A stretch of DNA of 5,425 nt from JBBSEZ01 sp038239195 (GCA_038239195.1 JBBSEZ010000570.1:1-5425), one strand, 5' to 3'. Positions 1 to 5,425 are shown, numbered from the stretch's first letter. Translations and numbers: made by a program. The notes: a model not told the origin generated them from the letters alone.

Positions 1-42
1 CCTCACCCCCCAGCCCCCTCTCCCAGGACGGGAGAGGGGGAG
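1..42 (+). repeat. Dispersed hairpin repeat, copy A
   Basis: The head is CCTCACCCCCC. It is followed by an 11-bp perfect stem (CCCCCTCTCCC at 14-24 with GGGAGAGGGGG at 30-40) around a 5-base loop, AGGAC. A second copy lies at 98-142 on the opposite strand with the same head, the same stem-arm sequences and a different loop. Conserved arms with a variable loop are typical of a dispersed palindromic repeat rather than a unique regulatory site. The element may start left of the window, because base 1 already lies in the conserved head. No T-run follows on either strand, so it is not a canonical intrinsic terminator. Confidence 0.75.
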
Positions 43-88
43 CCAGACAGAAGACACGGAGTTGGGCGGCCCTCTCCCCGGGCCCACC

Positions 89-1297
89 CTAACCGTTCTC
101 CCCCTCTCCCTCGGTTGGGATAGGGGGAGAGGGGGGGTGAGGGAGGGCCCCCGCCGGAATGACGTACCGCAAAAACTGCAACCCGATGAACACGAGCAGC
201 AGCGGCAGGATGGCCCAGCCGATCTGCGGCACCCAGCGCGACACGATCAGCAACAGCAACACGCCCCACAGCAGGGCACAGCCGACGAGCGTCATCGTGC
301 CCTTGAAGCCGACTTCCTCGCTCGCCTCCTGATACTCCATCAGGTTGGTGCGACGGCGCTCGACGCTGCGCCGGGCGGCGTCGTCCAGCTCCAACGCTCG
401 CACCTCGTCCTGCCAGCTCAACAGGGGAGCGCCCTTGCCCGCGTCGAGGGCCGACTCGAACGCCTCGCCCAGCGCCGGCCAGGGCGACCAGGCCTCCCAG
501 CTCTCTTCCTGCTCCACGCCGACGGCGTCCCGCCACGTCAAGAAGGCCGGGCCCTGCCAGCCGAACGGGAACAGCAGTTCCGCCTGCCCGCCCGTCCCGG
601 CCAGGATCAGCCGCCAGCGCGGCGCCGATTGATTGGGCAAGAGCGCCACCTGGAACAGCCCGCCGCGGTCGAAGCGCCCCGCCAGCAAGAGCGGCGCGCC
701 GCCCTCGACCTCCTCGCCATCGGCCAGCGCCGACACCTCGACGACCTCCCCGCCCAGCGCCCGTAGCACGTCCCAGCCAGGGACCGACGGCTTGTGCCCC
801 GCCACCTCCAGGTTCTCGAGCACCTCTCCGCCCGAGGCGCGCTCGACGGCCAGCAGGCGAAACGCCCCCACCGGCGAGGCCGCGGGCTGGTCCGGGCTCG
901 GTCGCTCGACGAGCTCGCCCAGGCGCCGCAGCGCGGGGTGCAGTCCCTCCGGCAGGATCGGAAAGAGGACGCAGCCGGTGTCTTTTTGCAGCAGCGCCGC
1001 CTCGTAGGCGATCTCGGGCGACTGGTCGGCCGGATGCACGCAGAGCACGTGGCGCTCGGACTGTAGCGCGCGGCGGAGCTGAGCGGGACGGACGGCGGGG
1101 GGGCCGGCGATGAGGACGGCCTCGACGGCAGGGTCGGCCAGCACCTCCTCGAAGTCGCTAACGCGGCGCACCTCCCCGCAGCGCGCGTGCGCGGGCAATG
1201 CGTTGGTGCAGGCCAGCAACTGGTGCCGGCCCGTCTCGACGAGGGCGCACGCCAACTCGACGCCGTCGGGATGGTCGCCCACGAGTGCGAAACGCAT
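89..1297 (-). CDS. Gfo/Idh/MocA-like protein with C-terminal membrane anchor, catalytic motif lost
   Basis: A 402-residue protein. The ATG at 1297-1295 has a strong GGGGGGAG Shine-Dalgarno (1311-1304) six bases upstream, and the stop is TAG at 91-89. Residues 1-130 read as a Rossmann fold of the Gfo/Idh/MocA family: an N-terminal beta strand, then 'DFEEVLADPAVEAVLIAGPP' (48-67) and the helix and strand leading to HVLCVHP (83-89). Residues 140-315 resemble the family's C-terminal alpha/beta domain, with GWDVLRALGG at 174-183. Two hydrophobic helices follow (about 333-353 and 355-377), after a FKGTMT motif (331-336) that I associate with planctomycete members. Two features argue against normal dehydrogenase activity. 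The nucleotide loop is GDHPDG (7-12) instead of GxGxxG, and the usual EKP is VHP (87-89), so the catalytic lysine is missing. It is probably a membrane-bound sensor, scaffold or divergent enzyme; the substrate is unknown. Residues 386-400 are encoded by a dispersed repeat, so the native C-terminus probably lay near residue 380. It follows the kinase gene after a 173-base gap. Confidence 0.85.
   Translation of the reverse strand: MRFALVGDHPDGVELACALVETGRHQLLACTNALPAHARCGEVRRVSDFEEVLADPAVEAVLIAGPPAVRPAQLRRALQSERHVLCVHPADQSPEIAYEAALLQKDTGCVLFPILPEGLHPALRRLGELVERPSPDQPAASPVGAFRLLAVERASGGEVLENLEVAGHKPSVPGWDVLRALGGEVVEVSALADGEEVEGGAPLLLAGRFDRGGLFQVALLPNQSAPRWRLILAGTGGQAELLFPFGWQGPAFLTWRDAVGVEQEESWEAWSPWPALGEAFESALDAGKGAPLLSWQDEVRALELDDAARRSVERRRTNLMEYQEASEEVGFKGTMTLVGCALLWGVLLLLIVSRWVPQIGWAILPLLLVFIGLQFLRYVIPAGALPHPPSPPIPTEGEGENG
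98..142 (-). repeat. Dispersed hairpin repeat, copy B (inverted relative to copy A)
   Basis: Read on the minus strand this copy has the head CCTCACCCCCC and the tail GGGAGAGGGGGAG, both shared with copy A at 1-42. On the plus strand CCCCCTCTCCC (100-110) pairs perfectly with GGGAGAGGGGG (125-135) around a 14-base loop. The copy lies inside the 3' end of the minus-strand Gfo/Idh/MocA-like gene and encodes its residues 386-400, which are rich in Pro, Glu and Gly. A further CCCTCTCCCC at 70-79, between the two copies, could be a degenerate half-copy. Confidence 0.75.
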
Positions 1298-1313
1298 ACA
1301 CTACTCCCCCCTG

Positions 1314-1337
1314 TCCGAGCGGGCCGGCCCGCTCGGA
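1314..1337. repeat. Perfect 24-bp palindrome in the leader of the Gfo/Idh/MocA-like gene
   Basis: TCCGAGCGGGCC is followed directly by its own reverse complement, with no spacer; the centre lies between 1325 and 1326. Symmetry ends at both sides (G at 1313, T at 1338). It lies two bases upstream of the Shine-Dalgarno stretch, and a TATGAT hexamer (1345-1340) ends two bases before it on the minus strand. It could be an operator for a dimeric regulator, an mRNA hairpin affecting translation of the gene at 1297, or a mobile palindromic repeat. The symmetry is certain; the function is not. Confidence 0.85.
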
Positions 1338-1339
1338 TC

Positions 1340-1345
1340 ATCATA
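1340..1345 (-). promoter_or_regulatory. Possible -10 element for the Gfo/Idh/MocA-like gene
   Basis: TATGAT (1345-1340, minus strand) matches TATAAT at five of six positions. No convincing -35 lies at 16-18 bases; the hexamer at 17-base spacing is CTACGG. If used, transcription would start near 1333, inside the 24-bp palindrome, which would suit repressor control. The evidence is weak, and the gene may depend on read-through from the kinase promoter. Confidence 0.25.
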
Positions 1346-1392
1346 GGGGAACCCTTGTGGGACCGTAGCGCCAAGGGGGACCGGCAGGAAAA

Positions 1393-1430
1393 GGCATGCT
1401 TGTAGGACGGCTCAGGAGAGCCGTCCTACA
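1393..1430 (-). terminator. Stem-loop with short T-run after the kinase gene
   Basis: TGTAGGACGGCTC (1401-1413) and GAGCCGTCCTACA (1418-1430) form a perfect 13-bp stem with a four-base loop. The stem starts 41 bases past the kinase stop. On the minus strand it is followed by AGCATGCC and then only four T residues, so it is a poor classical intrinsic terminator and may give partial read-through to the next gene. The same element could equally be a dispersed intergenic repeat. Confidence 0.45.
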
Positions 1431-1470
1431 GCAAACCAACTCCTGCTGGCCGCCCAAGAGGCGCTCGTCG

Positions 1471-4400
1471 CTACGGCCGCACCACCCGCTTGATGCCGAG
1501 CTGGTTGAGGTCCGCCCCACGCCCCGACGGCAGGATCAGGAGCGCCAGGTCCCAGCGCCGGGCGGCGAACGAGCGCAGAAGCGGCGGCTCCAGGCGCGTC
1601 TCGCGCACCCCCTGGCTCCCCCAGAGCTGGGCCCACGAAGTCGCTTTCTCGATCTTGTCCGGCAGCGCCCGGCCGACCGGCTCGGCCGGCTCGGGGTGGA
1701 AGTGCAATCGCCCGTCGTAGGTGTCGCGCTCGCTCTGCCAGACCAGCAGGCCGCGCGCCAGGGCATCGCCCTCGTAGACCAGCAGGCAGGCCTTGTTCTT
1801 GCGCCCCGGGAATGGGTTGAGAAACGCGCAATCGCGCGCTTGCACGATCGCCGGGTCGCGCGGCGTGCCTGCCTCAGGCGCATCGCCCAGACGCAGCACG
1901 GCGGTGTGCGCCGCGAACGTCACGTTCTCCAGCACACAGCTCACGTTCGCGCGATCCTTGCAGCTCGCCCCCGGGGCCACCCCCAGCGCCGTGGAGCCCG
2001 CCACGATCAGGCTCTGCCTCACCAGCAGTCGAATGCCCATTCCCTCCAGCGCCACGCCATCGCGGCCCGACACCAGCACCGACTCGACAATGGCGCACGA
2101 GCGCGACTTGTCCGCCGTCGTCGCCCCGCTGCCTTCCAGATGAATGAGCCCTCGATAGTTCGTCGGGAGCTGGTAGCGCGGGCCCTCGAGCTTGCAGCGG
2201 TACAGGCGCAGGTCGCCGCCCCGCACCTTGAGCAGATACGGCACGCGCAGCCCGGCGATTGCCCCGGCGGGCAGGTCGGGCACCCGCACCTCCCCGCCGA
2301 TGACGTCCAGCCCCCCGCCCTCGACCTCGATCATCGCCTCGGCGCCCATCGGCATGCCCAGCTTCAGCGCCAGCGCCGCCTCGCCGCGCGCCGGGGGCTC
2401 GAAGTACAGGACCAGGCTGCTCCCCTTGATGCGGATCGGCGACGTCGTCTTTTCTCCCTTGCCCCTCAGGTGCAGCACGACCCGCGGGCCGAACTTCTGG
2501 GCCTTCTCGACCTGCTGCAAGTACGCCCCCAGGTCCATCTCGGCCAGGTCGAGCCGCTCGCCGTGATACAGCCCGTCCCCCGCGGCCGGGATCTCCGGCG
2601 CCGTCGCGTCGGCAAGGGCGTCGGCGGGGACCGGCAGCGCTTCGGAAATCACCGCCAGCCACCCGTCGCGCGCCGGCAGACCGGCCAGGACACACCCCAG
2701 CGTTTGCTCGTCGCTGGCGCTGGAGGCGAAGCCGACCGGGCCGGCCGGTTGGAACAACTCGGTGGAAAGCGCGGCGACTCGGTTGAGCTCCTGTTGCGGC
2801 CAGGGGCCCGACGCCACCGCGTCCCCCGCCAGATAGTTCCAGTGCAGTTGCCACTCCCGCAGCGCCTCCCCGCCGATCTTCTTCGTCCCCGTCAGCAACT
2901 CTTGCCATCCGGCGTAGATGCAATTGTGGGCCTGCCACGTGATGCCGTGCATGTCGGCCTCTTCGCGAACGCTCAGCATCTCCCCGCCGGCGCTGACGCC
3001 CCATCGACTCAGGATGGCGTCCCAACCCATCCAGCGGAAGATAGGCCGCTTCCCCTTCGGACTGGCGGTCAGCTCGAGCAGGTTGCGGCCACAGACGAGG
3101 GTGGAGCGAACCACCTTGAGCCCCGCTCCGCGCTTGTCGTCGGCGCGCACCTTCAGCAGCGGCGCGTCCCCACCCACGAGCAAGCAATCCTCGAAAAGCA
3201 CCTCGGCGCCGGGCGCGTCGAGGTCGAGGGCCGTCAAGCTGTTCCCGCGCACCTGACAGCGCGTGAAGCGACACAGCCCTCCGTTGTCCTTGCCGCGCTC
3301 CCCGCCAAAGCGCGCCACGGTCACCCCGTCGGGGTTCTTCCCCGCCACGGAGAACGTGCAGTCGCGCACCGTCAACTCGCCCTCGAAGACCTCGACCAGC
3401 GTGGCCGGCTTCGCGACCGCTTCCGGCCAGCGCAGCGCGACGTCGATCCCCTGGAGCGTCAGGTGCCCCTGGCGCACGCTCAGAAAGGTCAAGGGCGCAT
3501 CGATCGGCTTCTCGCCCTTGCGAGGGCGCTTGCGCTCCTCGAGCGTGCGCTGCACGTCCCAGACGAGCAAGGGCCGATAGCCCTTGGCAGCCCGCAGGGT
3601 GAGGTCGCGGCCGGCCACGCCCGTCGCCACGTCGAAGAGCGGGCCGTTGTCGTGGAGCTCGATCACCACGGGCCGGTCGGCCGGCGCGGCTGCGCACGCC
3701 GCCGCCAGCGAGACGTATCCGGGCTGGGGCAAGCTGCCCGCCGTGCGGCCCACGGCGAGCACGATCGGCTCCTTGCCCGGCGCCGGGGTGCTCGCCCACG
3801 GGCCCTCGATCTCCTTGCGGAGTGCGTCGGCGGCGATCCGCTCACGCCCCTTGAAGAGCGACGGCCAGCGCACCTTGGCCACCACCTCGACCTTGGGTGG
3901 CGCTTTCTTCTCTTCCTTCTTCTTCTCGGGGGCCTTGACGACGGGGACCGCCGGCCGGGGCAGCTCGACCGGCGCCCCCCTGGCCTGGTCGTCCGTCTTG
4001 TCGCGCGGCCTGTCGCGCCGCGACAGGCCTAGACCCAGGCCGATCCCGCCGAGCAGGAGCAGCACCGCGCCCACGCCCAGCCCGAGCCAAAGGCGCGAGC
4101 GCCGCCTCCGCGAGGAGACGGTGGCGGGGCGCTCCGCGTCGGTGTCGGCCGCGGGCCCCGAGCGGCGCGCCTTCTTCTGGGCCCGGGGGCCTCCTCCCAT
4201 CTTGGCGGGGCGCGGCCGGGCAGTGGCCTTCCCTTCGAGCGTCAGCAGGGCCTCGATCAGTTCGCTCGGCTCCTGATAGCGGTCCTGGGGGGGCTTGGCG
4301 AGCAGCCGGCTGAGGATGGTCCACGTCTCCTCGGACACGCGCTCGTTGAGGTCGCGCACGTCGGGCGGGTCGTCGTTCATGATCTTGTAGAGGCGCTCGG

Positions 4401-5088
4401 CGAGCCCGCCCTCGGGAAAAGGGGCCTTGCCGGCCAGCAGGTGATACCAGGTGCAGCCGAGCGAGTAGAGGTCGCTGCGGATGTCGGCCAGCCCGCTGTC
4501 GCGCGCCTGCTCCGGCGCGATGTAGTCGAGCGTGCCAACGGTGGTGCCGGCTCGCGTGACGCGGAACTCGTCGTTGTCGGCCTCGCGGGCCAGCCCGAAG
4601 TCGGTGAGCTTGACGAGCGGTTTACCGTTCTTGCGGGTCAGCAAGAAGTTGGAAGGCTTGACGTCGCGGTGAACGATGCCCTCGTCGTTGGCGTGGCGCA
4701 GCGCGCGGGCCCCCTGGAGGATGAGGCGTCGCGCCTCTTCGGGGTCAAGAGGCCCGTTGCGCTTGACGTGCTCGTGCAGGTCGATGCCGTCCACGAACTC
4801 CATGACGAGGTAACAGGTGCCCTGGTGCTCGTCGAACTCGTACAGGGCGACGATGTTCTCGTGCTCGAGCTTGGCGGCCGACCGGGCCTCGCGGCGAAAG
4901 CGCTCGACCATGGCGGGCTTGGCAGCCTGGCCGGGGTTGAGCACCTTGAGGGCGACCTCTTTCCCCTCCTCCGTGTCCCGGGCCCGGTAGACCGCGCCCA
5001 TCCCGCCGGTGGCGATGTGCGCGATCACCTCGTACTTGCCGATGCGGACGACGCGACGCCCCTTCGGGGGGGGAGGGTCCGATGCCAT
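1471..5088 (-). CDS. Membrane-anchored Ser/Thr protein kinase with large beta-helix-like outer region
   Basis: A 1205-residue receptor-type kinase that transfers phosphate from ATP to Ser/Thr of target proteins. Kinase domain about 18-285: nucleotide loop ATGGMGAVY (26-34; its first Gly is Ala26), Lys48 in VALKV, helix-C Glu67, catalytic loop HRDVKPSN (140-147), DFG (163-165), activation segment with Thr178, Thr182, Thr183 and Thr186, APE (191-193) and Asp206. All core residues are present, so it should be active. Residues 286-332 are a basic linker, 333-355 one membrane helix, and 384-400 a Lys/Glu/Pro spacer. The part beyond the membrane has short beta-rich segments such as FLSVRQGHLTLQGIDV (535-550) and LFEDCLLVGG (631-640), as in right-handed beta-helix proteins. 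It seems to be built of two related modules, starting near 458 and 853. The role of this part is not known; it may bind a ligand or the cell surface. The start ATG has GAGGG four bases upstream and lies about 60 bases after a strong promoter. Codons 5-8 are a Pro4 run containing eight consecutive C. The stop is TAG at 1473-1471. Confidence 0.93.
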   Translation of the reverse strand: MASDPPPPKGRRVVRIGKYEVIAHIATGGMGAVYRARDTEEGKEVALKVLNPGQAAKPAMVERFRREARSAAKLEHENIVALYEFDEHQGTCYLVMEFVDGIDLHEHVKRNGPLDPEEARRLILQGARALRHANDEGIVHRDVKPSNFLLTRKNGKPLVKLTDFGLAREADNDEFRVTRAGTTVGTLDYIAPEQARDSGLADIRSDLYSLGCTWYHLLAGKAPFPEGGLAERLYKIMNDDPPDVRDLNERVSEETWTILSRLLAKPPQDRYQEPSELIEALLTLEGKATARPRPAKMGGGPRAQKKARRSGPAADTDAERPATVSSRRRRSRLWLGLGVGAVLLLLGGIGLGLGLSRRDRPRDKTDDQARGAPVELPRPAVPVVKAPEKKKEEKKAPPKVEVVAKVRWPSLFKGRERIAADALRKEIEGPWASTPAPGKEPIVLAVGRTAGSLPQPGYVSLAAACAAAPADRPVVIELHDNGPLFDVATGVAGRDLTLRAAKGYRPLLVWDVQRTLEERKRPRKGEKPIDAPLTFLSVRQGHLTLQGIDVALRWPEAVAKPATLVEVFEGELTVRDCTFSVAGKNPDGVTVARFGGERGKDNGGLCRFTRCQVRGNSLTALDLDAPGAEVLFEDCLLVGGDAPLLKVRADDKRGAGLKVVRSTLVCGRNLLELTASPKGKRPIFRWMGWDAILSRWGVSAGGEMLSVREEADMHGITWQAHNCIYAGWQELLTGTKKIGGEALREWQLHWNYLAGDAVASGPWPQQELNRVAALSTELFQPAGPVGFASSASDEQTLGCVLAGLPARDGWLAVISEALPVPADALADATAPEIPAAGDGLYHGERLDLAEMDLGAYLQQVEKAQKFGPRVVLHLRGKGEKTTSPIRIKGSSLVLYFEPPARGEAALALKLGMPMGAEAMIEVEGGGLDVIGGEVRVPDLPAGAIAGLRVPYLLKVRGGDLRLYRCKLEGPRYQLPTNYRGLIHLEGSGATTADKSRSCAIVESVLVSGRDGVALEGMGIRLLVRQSLIVAGSTALGVAPGASCKDRANVSCVLENVTFAAHTAVLRLGDAPEAGTPRDPAIVQARDCAFLNPFPGRKNKACLLVYEGDALARGLLVWQSERDTYDGRLHFHPEPAEPVGRALPDKIEKATSWAQLWGSQGVRETRLEPPLLRSFAARRWDLALLILPSGRGADLNQLGIKRVVRP
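4007..4029. repeat. Perfect stem-loop inside the kinase gene
   Basis: GGCCTGTCGC (4007-4016) and GCGACAGGCC (4020-4029) form 10-bp arms around a three-base loop. It encodes part of the stretch SRRDRPRDK just after the membrane helix. It may be a chance product of Arg-rich GC-rich coding sequence. Confidence 0.5.
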
Positions 5089-5154
5089 ACCGCCCTCGGA
5101 GTTGCTGCCGTGGAAGAGCCGGGCACCACTGCCGACGTTTGTTCACCAAGGGCG

Positions 5155-5183
5155 ATTATAGCATGGGGATCGCCAAACGCGAA
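5155..5183 (-). promoter_or_regulatory. Extended -10 promoter of the kinase gene
   Basis: On the minus strand TGCTATAAT (5163-5155) is a perfect TATAAT with the TGn extension. At 17-base spacing the -35 position is TTCGCG (5183-5178), matching TTGACA at only three positions, which is tolerable with an extended -10. Transcription should start near 5148, giving a leader of about 60 bases before the ATG at 5088. The site stands out because the flanking sequence is GC-rich. It is a housekeeping-sigma-type promoter by sequence; the -35 overlaps the edge of a repeat unit starting at 5182. Confidence 0.65.
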
Positions 5184-5285
5184 GCCTCGAGCGGCGAACC
5201 GAGTCAGGGGGGGCGTGGCAACGATTCCAGGAGGGCCCCGCCAAGCCGCAAGCGGCGAACCTCTCGGGCCCGCCGCTTGCGGCTT
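5182..5285. repeat. Cluster of related palindromic repeats upstream of the kinase promoter
   Basis: Three copies of one motif are visible. AAGCCTCGAGCGGCGAACC (5182-5200) and AAGCCGCAAGCGGCGAACC (5243-5261) are direct copies matching at 16 of 19 bases. The third (5271-5285) is an exact inverted copy of AAGCCGCAAGCGGCG (5243-5257), giving a perfect 15-bp stem with a 13-base loop. Each arm also contains a small palindrome (GCCGC-AA-GCGGC). This resembles a REP-type dispersed element; no transposase is nearby. It fills most of the gap between the upstream gene's terminator and the kinase promoter. Confidence 0.75.
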
Positions 5286-5382
5286 AGCGATGAGTGCTCC
5301 CGGGACTTTGGCCCTATCCTTTCGCGAGACCTCAGGCGCCTGTCTCTTCCCTGACTCCTGTCATTTCGCGCCAGGGGCAACG
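5286..5382. other. Intergenic remainder without a recognisable gene
   Basis: No supportable coding region is seen. The stretch holds a 10-bp palindrome CAGGCGCCTG (5333-5342), flanked by GAGAC (5326-5330) and GTCTC (5342-5346), and two copies of TTTCGCG (5320-5326 and 5364-5370). None has an assigned function. Confidence 0.5.
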
Positions 5383-5415
5383 AAAAAGGCCACCTGCCGG
5401 GGGAGCAGGTGGCCT
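5383..5415 (-). terminator. Intrinsic terminator of a leftward gene beyond the right edge
   Basis: AGGCCACCTGC (5387-5397) pairs with GCAGGTGGCCT (5405-5415) in a perfect 11-bp stem with a seven-base loop. On the minus strand the hairpin is followed at once by TTTTT (5387-5383, the first T shared with the stem) and then CG. This is the classical rho-independent layout. On the plus strand the downstream side is G-rich with no T-run, so the direction is clear. It implies a minus-strand gene ending just past 5425; no stop codon for it is visible in the last bases of the window. Confidence 0.8.
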
Positions 5416-5425
5416 GGGGGATGGC

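Noticed and set aside
3..536. Minus-strand open frame of 177 codons at the left edge
   Set aside because: It overlaps the Gfo/Idh/MocA-like gene in another frame and reads through both repeat copies; such repeats commonly give spurious Pro/Gly/Glu-rich predictions.
62..766. Plus-strand open frame of 234 codons opposite the Gfo/Idh/MocA-like gene
   Set aside because: Same codon-aligned antisense geometry as the frame opposite the kinase; low-complexity Gln/Arg/Pro composition and it starts in repeat sequence.
1352..1383. Short inverted CCCTTG/CAAGGG and direct GGGACCG repeats in the gene gap
   Set aside because: Arms of only six or seven bases in GC-rich sequence are easily explained by chance, and they fit no promoter or terminator layout.
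1677..1694. Tandem 9-bp duplication CCGGCTCGG
   Set aside because: It is in frame and encodes a short EPA/EPV repeat in the kinase's C-terminal part; common in GC-rich coding sequence and without further copies.
1874..3799. Minus-strand open frame of 641 codons inside the kinase gene
   Set aside because: Shifted frame of the same strand. The product is almost only Arg, Gly and Ala, as expected for a shadow in high-GC coding sequence.
1396..4032. Plus-strand open frame of 878 codons opposite the kinase
   Set aside because: Its codons lie exactly antiparallel to kinase codons. A stop there would need TTA, CTA or TCA in the kinase, which are rare in GC-rich genes. The translation is Arg/Gln/Pro-rich with no recognisable domain, while the minus strand encodes an unmistakable kinase.
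5082..5354. Plus-strand open frame of 90 codons in the right intergenic region
   Set aside because: It runs through the kinase promoter and the palindromic repeats, and the product is rich in Arg and Ser without any domain.
1..5425. CRISPR array, tRNA, rRNA or transposase
   Set aside because: No regularly spaced direct repeats, no cloverleaf-like sequence and no transposase-like protein could be found on either strand.

Overview
The window is GC-rich and looks like a piece of a planctomycete chromosome, probably from the Gemmatales/Isosphaerales side. This is judged from three things. First, there is a very large membrane-anchored Ser/Thr kinase whose outer half is a beta-helix-like region. 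Second, there is a degenerate Gfo/Idh/MocA-type protein with a C-terminal membrane anchor and a 'FKGTMT' motif that I associate with planctomycete proteins. Third, almost every non-coding gap holds GC-rich hairpin repeats. No database search was possible, so the taxonomic call is an inference.

All genes lie on the minus strand. Reading in the direction of transcription (right to left): (1) 5383-5415 is an intrinsic terminator for a leftward gene whose body lies beyond the right edge. (2) 5089-5382 is intergenic. It contains a cluster of related palindromic repeats (5182-5285) and a strong extended -10 promoter (TGCTATAAT, 5163-5155) for the kinase. (3) 5088-1471 is a 1205-residue protein with a cytosolic kinase domain, a basic juxtamembrane linker, one membrane helix, and about 850 residues outside that read as two related beta-helix modules. 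(4) 1470-1298 is a 173-base gap. It has a perfect 13-bp stem-loop resembling a terminator, then a weak promoter candidate and a perfect 24-bp palindrome just upstream of a strong Shine-Dalgarno. (5) 1297-89 is the 402-residue Gfo/Idh/MocA-like membrane protein. Its last residues are encoded by a dispersed hairpin repeat. (6) 1-88 holds a second, inverted copy of that repeat.

The kinase keeps all core catalytic residues and is probably an active receptor-type kinase, with the beta-helix half as a possible ligand-binding or scaffold part. The downstream protein has lost the EKP catalytic motif of its family and has a degraded nucleotide-binding loop, so it is more likely a sensor, scaffold or divergent enzyme at the membrane than a classic sugar dehydrogenase. 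Co-transcription of the two is possible, but the hairpin between them argues against full read-through. The long open frames on the plus strand are explained by codon bias and are not genes. No RNA gene, CRISPR array or transposase is visible. The best leads are the repeat-encoded C-terminus, the 24-bp palindrome, and the two-module architecture of the kinase's outer half.
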